The notes beneath the pieces are model-generated. The model ran no database searches, was not told where the DNA came from, and saw only the letters and a program-made list of their open reading frames with translations. Shown piece after piece: positions 62,375 through 64,000 of a stretch of DNA of 64,000 bases. How positions within the stretch are numbered: the stretch's first letter is position 1; every line of letters begins with the position of its first letter. Position numbers and translations under genes: made by a program. Source of the stretch: JACRCT01 sp036504155 (GTDB lineage Bacteria > Myxococcota > Myxococcia > Myxococcales > UBA5297); contig DASXVQ010000072.1 in the NCBI GenBank assembly GCA_036504155.1, positions 62,001 to 126,000 on the forward strand. Reading direction: 5' to 3'.

Positions 62375-63415
62375 GTGGCCAAGGGCAAGAAGATCCGCGT
62401 GGTGGTCATCGACGACTCGGCCTACAACCGCCGGGCGATCATGGAGATGCTCGAGTCCGTCGAGGACATCGCGGTCATCGGCACCGCGGCCGACGGCGAG
62501 GAGGGGCTCAAGGTCGCCCTGGGCCTCAAGCCCGACGCCATCACCCTGGACCTGGACATGCCCAACATGGACGGGTTCACCTTCCTGCGGCTCTTGATGG
62601 CCCAGGCGCCCATCCCGGTCATCGTCATCTCCGGCTACGCGCGCAGCGCCGACGTCTTCAAGGCCCTGGAGCTGGGGGCCATCGACTTCATCGCCAAGCC
62701 CAGCCGGCACTTCTCGCCGGAGACCGCGAGCGTGCGCGACGAGCTGGTGCAGAAGCTGGCCGCGGTGCGCCTGCTGCGCCGGGGCGCCTTCGCCCGCACC
62801 GAGAGCGGCAGCGAGATCCCCGCGGCGAGCGCGCCGGTGAAGGTGGCGGTGATCGGAGCCTCCACCGGCGGGCCCCCGGCGCTGCAGAGGCTGCTCTCGT
62901 CGCTGCCGGGCGACCTGCCGCTGGGAGTGGCGGTCGCCCAGCACATGCCCGAGCGCTTCACCAAGGCCTTCGCCGAGCGGCTCAACCGGCTGTCGGCCTT
63001 CGAGGTGGTCGAGGCGCGCTCCGGGGACCTCCTGGCGGCGGGCCGGGCCCTGGTGGCCCCGGGCGGCCACACCATGCGCCTCGTCAAGGCCTCCGACGGC
63101 CTGCGGGTGGCGCTCTCGGAGGGCACGCCCAAGGACAAGTACGTGCCCTCCATCGACGAGCTCTTCGAGAGCGTGGCCACCGCCTGCGGCAAGAGCGCCG
63201 CCGGGGTGATCCTCACCGGCATGGGCAACGACGGCAGGGTCGGGATGCTGGCCCTGAAGAAGGCCGGCGCGACCACCATCGCCGAGTCCGAGGAGACGGC
63301 GGTCATCTACGGCATGCCCAAGGAAGCGGTGGAGGCGGGGGCGGTGCGGCACGTGCTTCCCTTGGGCTCCATCGCCGACGCGCTGGCGCGGTTCTCCCGC
63401 GGCTTGGGGGTGTGA
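62375..63415 (+). CDS. cheB: Chemoreceptor methylesterase/deamidase CheB
   Basis: The gene encodes 346 aa from a GTG. The receiver domain has phospho-acceptor Asp59 (ITLDLDMPNMDG) and Lys in FIAKPS. The catalytic domain has Ser in IGASTGGPPAL, His in AVAQHMPERFT and Asp in LTGMGNDGRVGM. It reverses CheR methylation and completes the adaptation pair. Length is normal. Confidence 0.95.
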   Translation: MAKGKKIRVVVIDDSAYNRRAIMEMLESVEDIAVIGTAADGEEGLKVALGLKPDAITLDLDMPNMDGFTFLRLLMAQAPIPVIVISGYARSADVFKALELGAIDFIAKPSRHFSPETASVRDELVQKLAAVRLLRRGAFARTESGSEIPAASAPVKVAVIGASTGGPPALQRLLSSLPGDLPLGVAVAQHMPERFTKAFAERLNRLSAFEVVEARSGDLLAAGRALVAPGGHTMRLVKASDGLRVALSEGTPKDKYVPSIDELFESVATACGKSAAGVILTGMGNDGRVGMLALKKAGATTIAESEETAVIYGMPKEAVEAGAVRHVLPLGSIADALARFSRGLGV

Positions 63416-63472
63416 ACGGCCCCGATTCGGCCGCGGTGGGCCGCGCCGGCAATCCCGAGTCCGACCGCTAAC

Positions 63473-63502
63473 TTGGCGCTCTTTTGACCGGTGGGCTAAA
63501 TT
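63473..63502 (+). promoter_or_regulatory. Candidate promoter before the last response regulator
   Basis: TTGGCG, an 18-nt spacer and TAAATT in a locally A/T-rich patch, 50 nt before the GTG. It would allow separate expression of the downstream regulator. Confidence 0.35.
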
Positions 63503-63552
63503 GAGGCGGCATCCTGTCCCGAGCACGCCCAGCGGGCGGCCGGAGGTCCCGA

Positions 63553-63933
63553 GTGGCGTCACGAAAAGTCCTGATCGTCGATGACTCGCAGGCCATGCGC
63601 CGCAGCATCGTGTACGCCCTGCAGCGCGTCGACGACCTGATGTGCCTGGAGGCGCAGGACGGCGCCGAGGGCCTCAAGCGCCTGGCGGCCGAACGCTTCG
63701 ACATCATCCTCACCGACATCAACATGCCGGTGATGGACGGCCTCAAGCTCATCGCCCACGTCCGCCAGGACGACTCGCCGCACAAGGCGACGCCGATCGT
63801 CGTCATCAGCACCGAGTCCGCCCCGGAGGACCGGCGGCGGGCGCTGGCGCTGGGCGCCAACGCCTACCTGGTCAAGCCTCTGCGCGCCAACGTCGTGCTG
63901 GAGACGGTCAAGCAGCTCCTCAAGATCCCCTAA
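63553..63933 (+). CDS. CheY-like response regulator
   Basis: The gene encodes 126 aa from a GTG; GGAGG lies about 11 nt upstream. Receiver domain only: Asp10-Asp11, phospho-acceptor Asp55 (LTDINMPVMDG), Thr/Ser in STESAPED and Lys in LVKPL. It is a close paralogue of the regulator at 54170-54547, sharing TDINMP and ISTES. Confidence 0.93.
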   Translation: MASRKVLIVDDSQAMRRSIVYALQRVDDLMCLEAQDGAEGLKRLAAERFDIILTDINMPVMDGLKLIAHVRQDDSPHKATPIVVISTESAPEDRRRALALGANAYLVKPLRANVVLETVKQLLKIP

Positions 63934-63947
63934 GGGGCACAAGGTCG

Positions 63948-64000
63948 ATGGGCGTCCAAGAGAACAAGACGAAGTTCGGGGAGCAGCTCGTCGCCGGCGG
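63948..64000 (+). CDS. 5' end of a gene, truncated by the window edge
   Basis: Only 17 codons are present (MGVQENKTKFGEQLVAG). AAGG lies 6-9 nt before the ATG, and it follows the response regulator by 14 bp. A receptor (MCP) gene is otherwise missing from the cluster and would be expected about here, but the fragment is too short to identify. Confidence 0.5.
   Translation, partial: MGVQENKTKFGEQLVAG

Overview
The window is about 70% G+C with densely packed genes. The gene content is that of a Myxococcota-type (deltaproteobacterial) genome: Ser/Thr kinases with HRDISPHN-type catalytic loops, an ECF-like sigma factor divergent from a kinase, a myxobacterial-style tandem PilZ protein, many lipoproteins including very Cys-rich ones, a full chemosensory operon and repeated glycosyltransferases. 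No rRNA, tRNA, CRISPR array or prophage was seen. All identifications were made by eye from translated motifs.

Layout. 1-9.1 kb is a polysaccharide/cell-surface block: an ABC-2 export permease, four glycosyltransferase(-like) genes, a PilZ protein, a CHAP peptidoglycan hydrolase and an EFR1-type flavodoxin-ferredoxin. 9.2-16 kb holds a papain-fold-like secreted protein, a CobB/SIRT5-type sirtuin, a voltage-sensor-like class III nucleotide cyclase, and a Ser/Thr kinase overlapping an FHA gene. 17-24 kb holds an overlapping pair of ArsA/Get3-type ATPases, a gluzincin protease, an aldo/keto-reductase-like protein that seems to lack its catalytic tetrad, and a 723-aa Cys-rich lipoprotein. 24-33 kb holds a RapA-like SNF2 helicase, a histidine-kinase remnant, and a zinc-finger Ser/Thr kinase divergent from a sigma factor. 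33-40 kb holds an M28 peptidase, lipoproteins and a GH5 hydrolase.

40-50 kb holds a MoxR ATPase and DUF58 gene, then an AHSA1-like protein and a REP-associated tyrosine transposase (RAYT) framed by 61-bp inverted REP repeats. Beyond these lies a translationally coupled operon thiS-thiG-thiE-membrane protein-DUF4129-DUF4350-small membrane protein. MoxR/DUF58/DUF4129/DUF4350 commonly travel together, so the RAYT unit sits between two halves of a usual block. 50-54 kb holds a Crp regulator, small secreted proteins and class I fructose-bisphosphate aldolase. 54-64 kb is a chemosensory operon: response regulator, CheA, outer-membrane beta-barrel, two CheW, HEAT-repeat protein, CheR, CheB, response regulator, and the start of another gene.

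The most unusual non-coding signal is a set of dispersed palindromic repeats. Three 210-236-bp long-palindrome elements (20.8, 24.1 and 42.0 kb), an inverted pair at 33.8 kb and the RAYT-flanking REPs all carry a GTAG tetranucleotide. In the RAYT REPs and the 33.8-kb pair it heads the hairpin, as expected for RAYT substrates. One long element lies inside the moxR-DUF58 operon. A second 18-bp palindromic core (CCCCTCGACAAGCTCGGG) is nested in two of the long elements and forms a separate hairpin at 9.2-9.4 kb.
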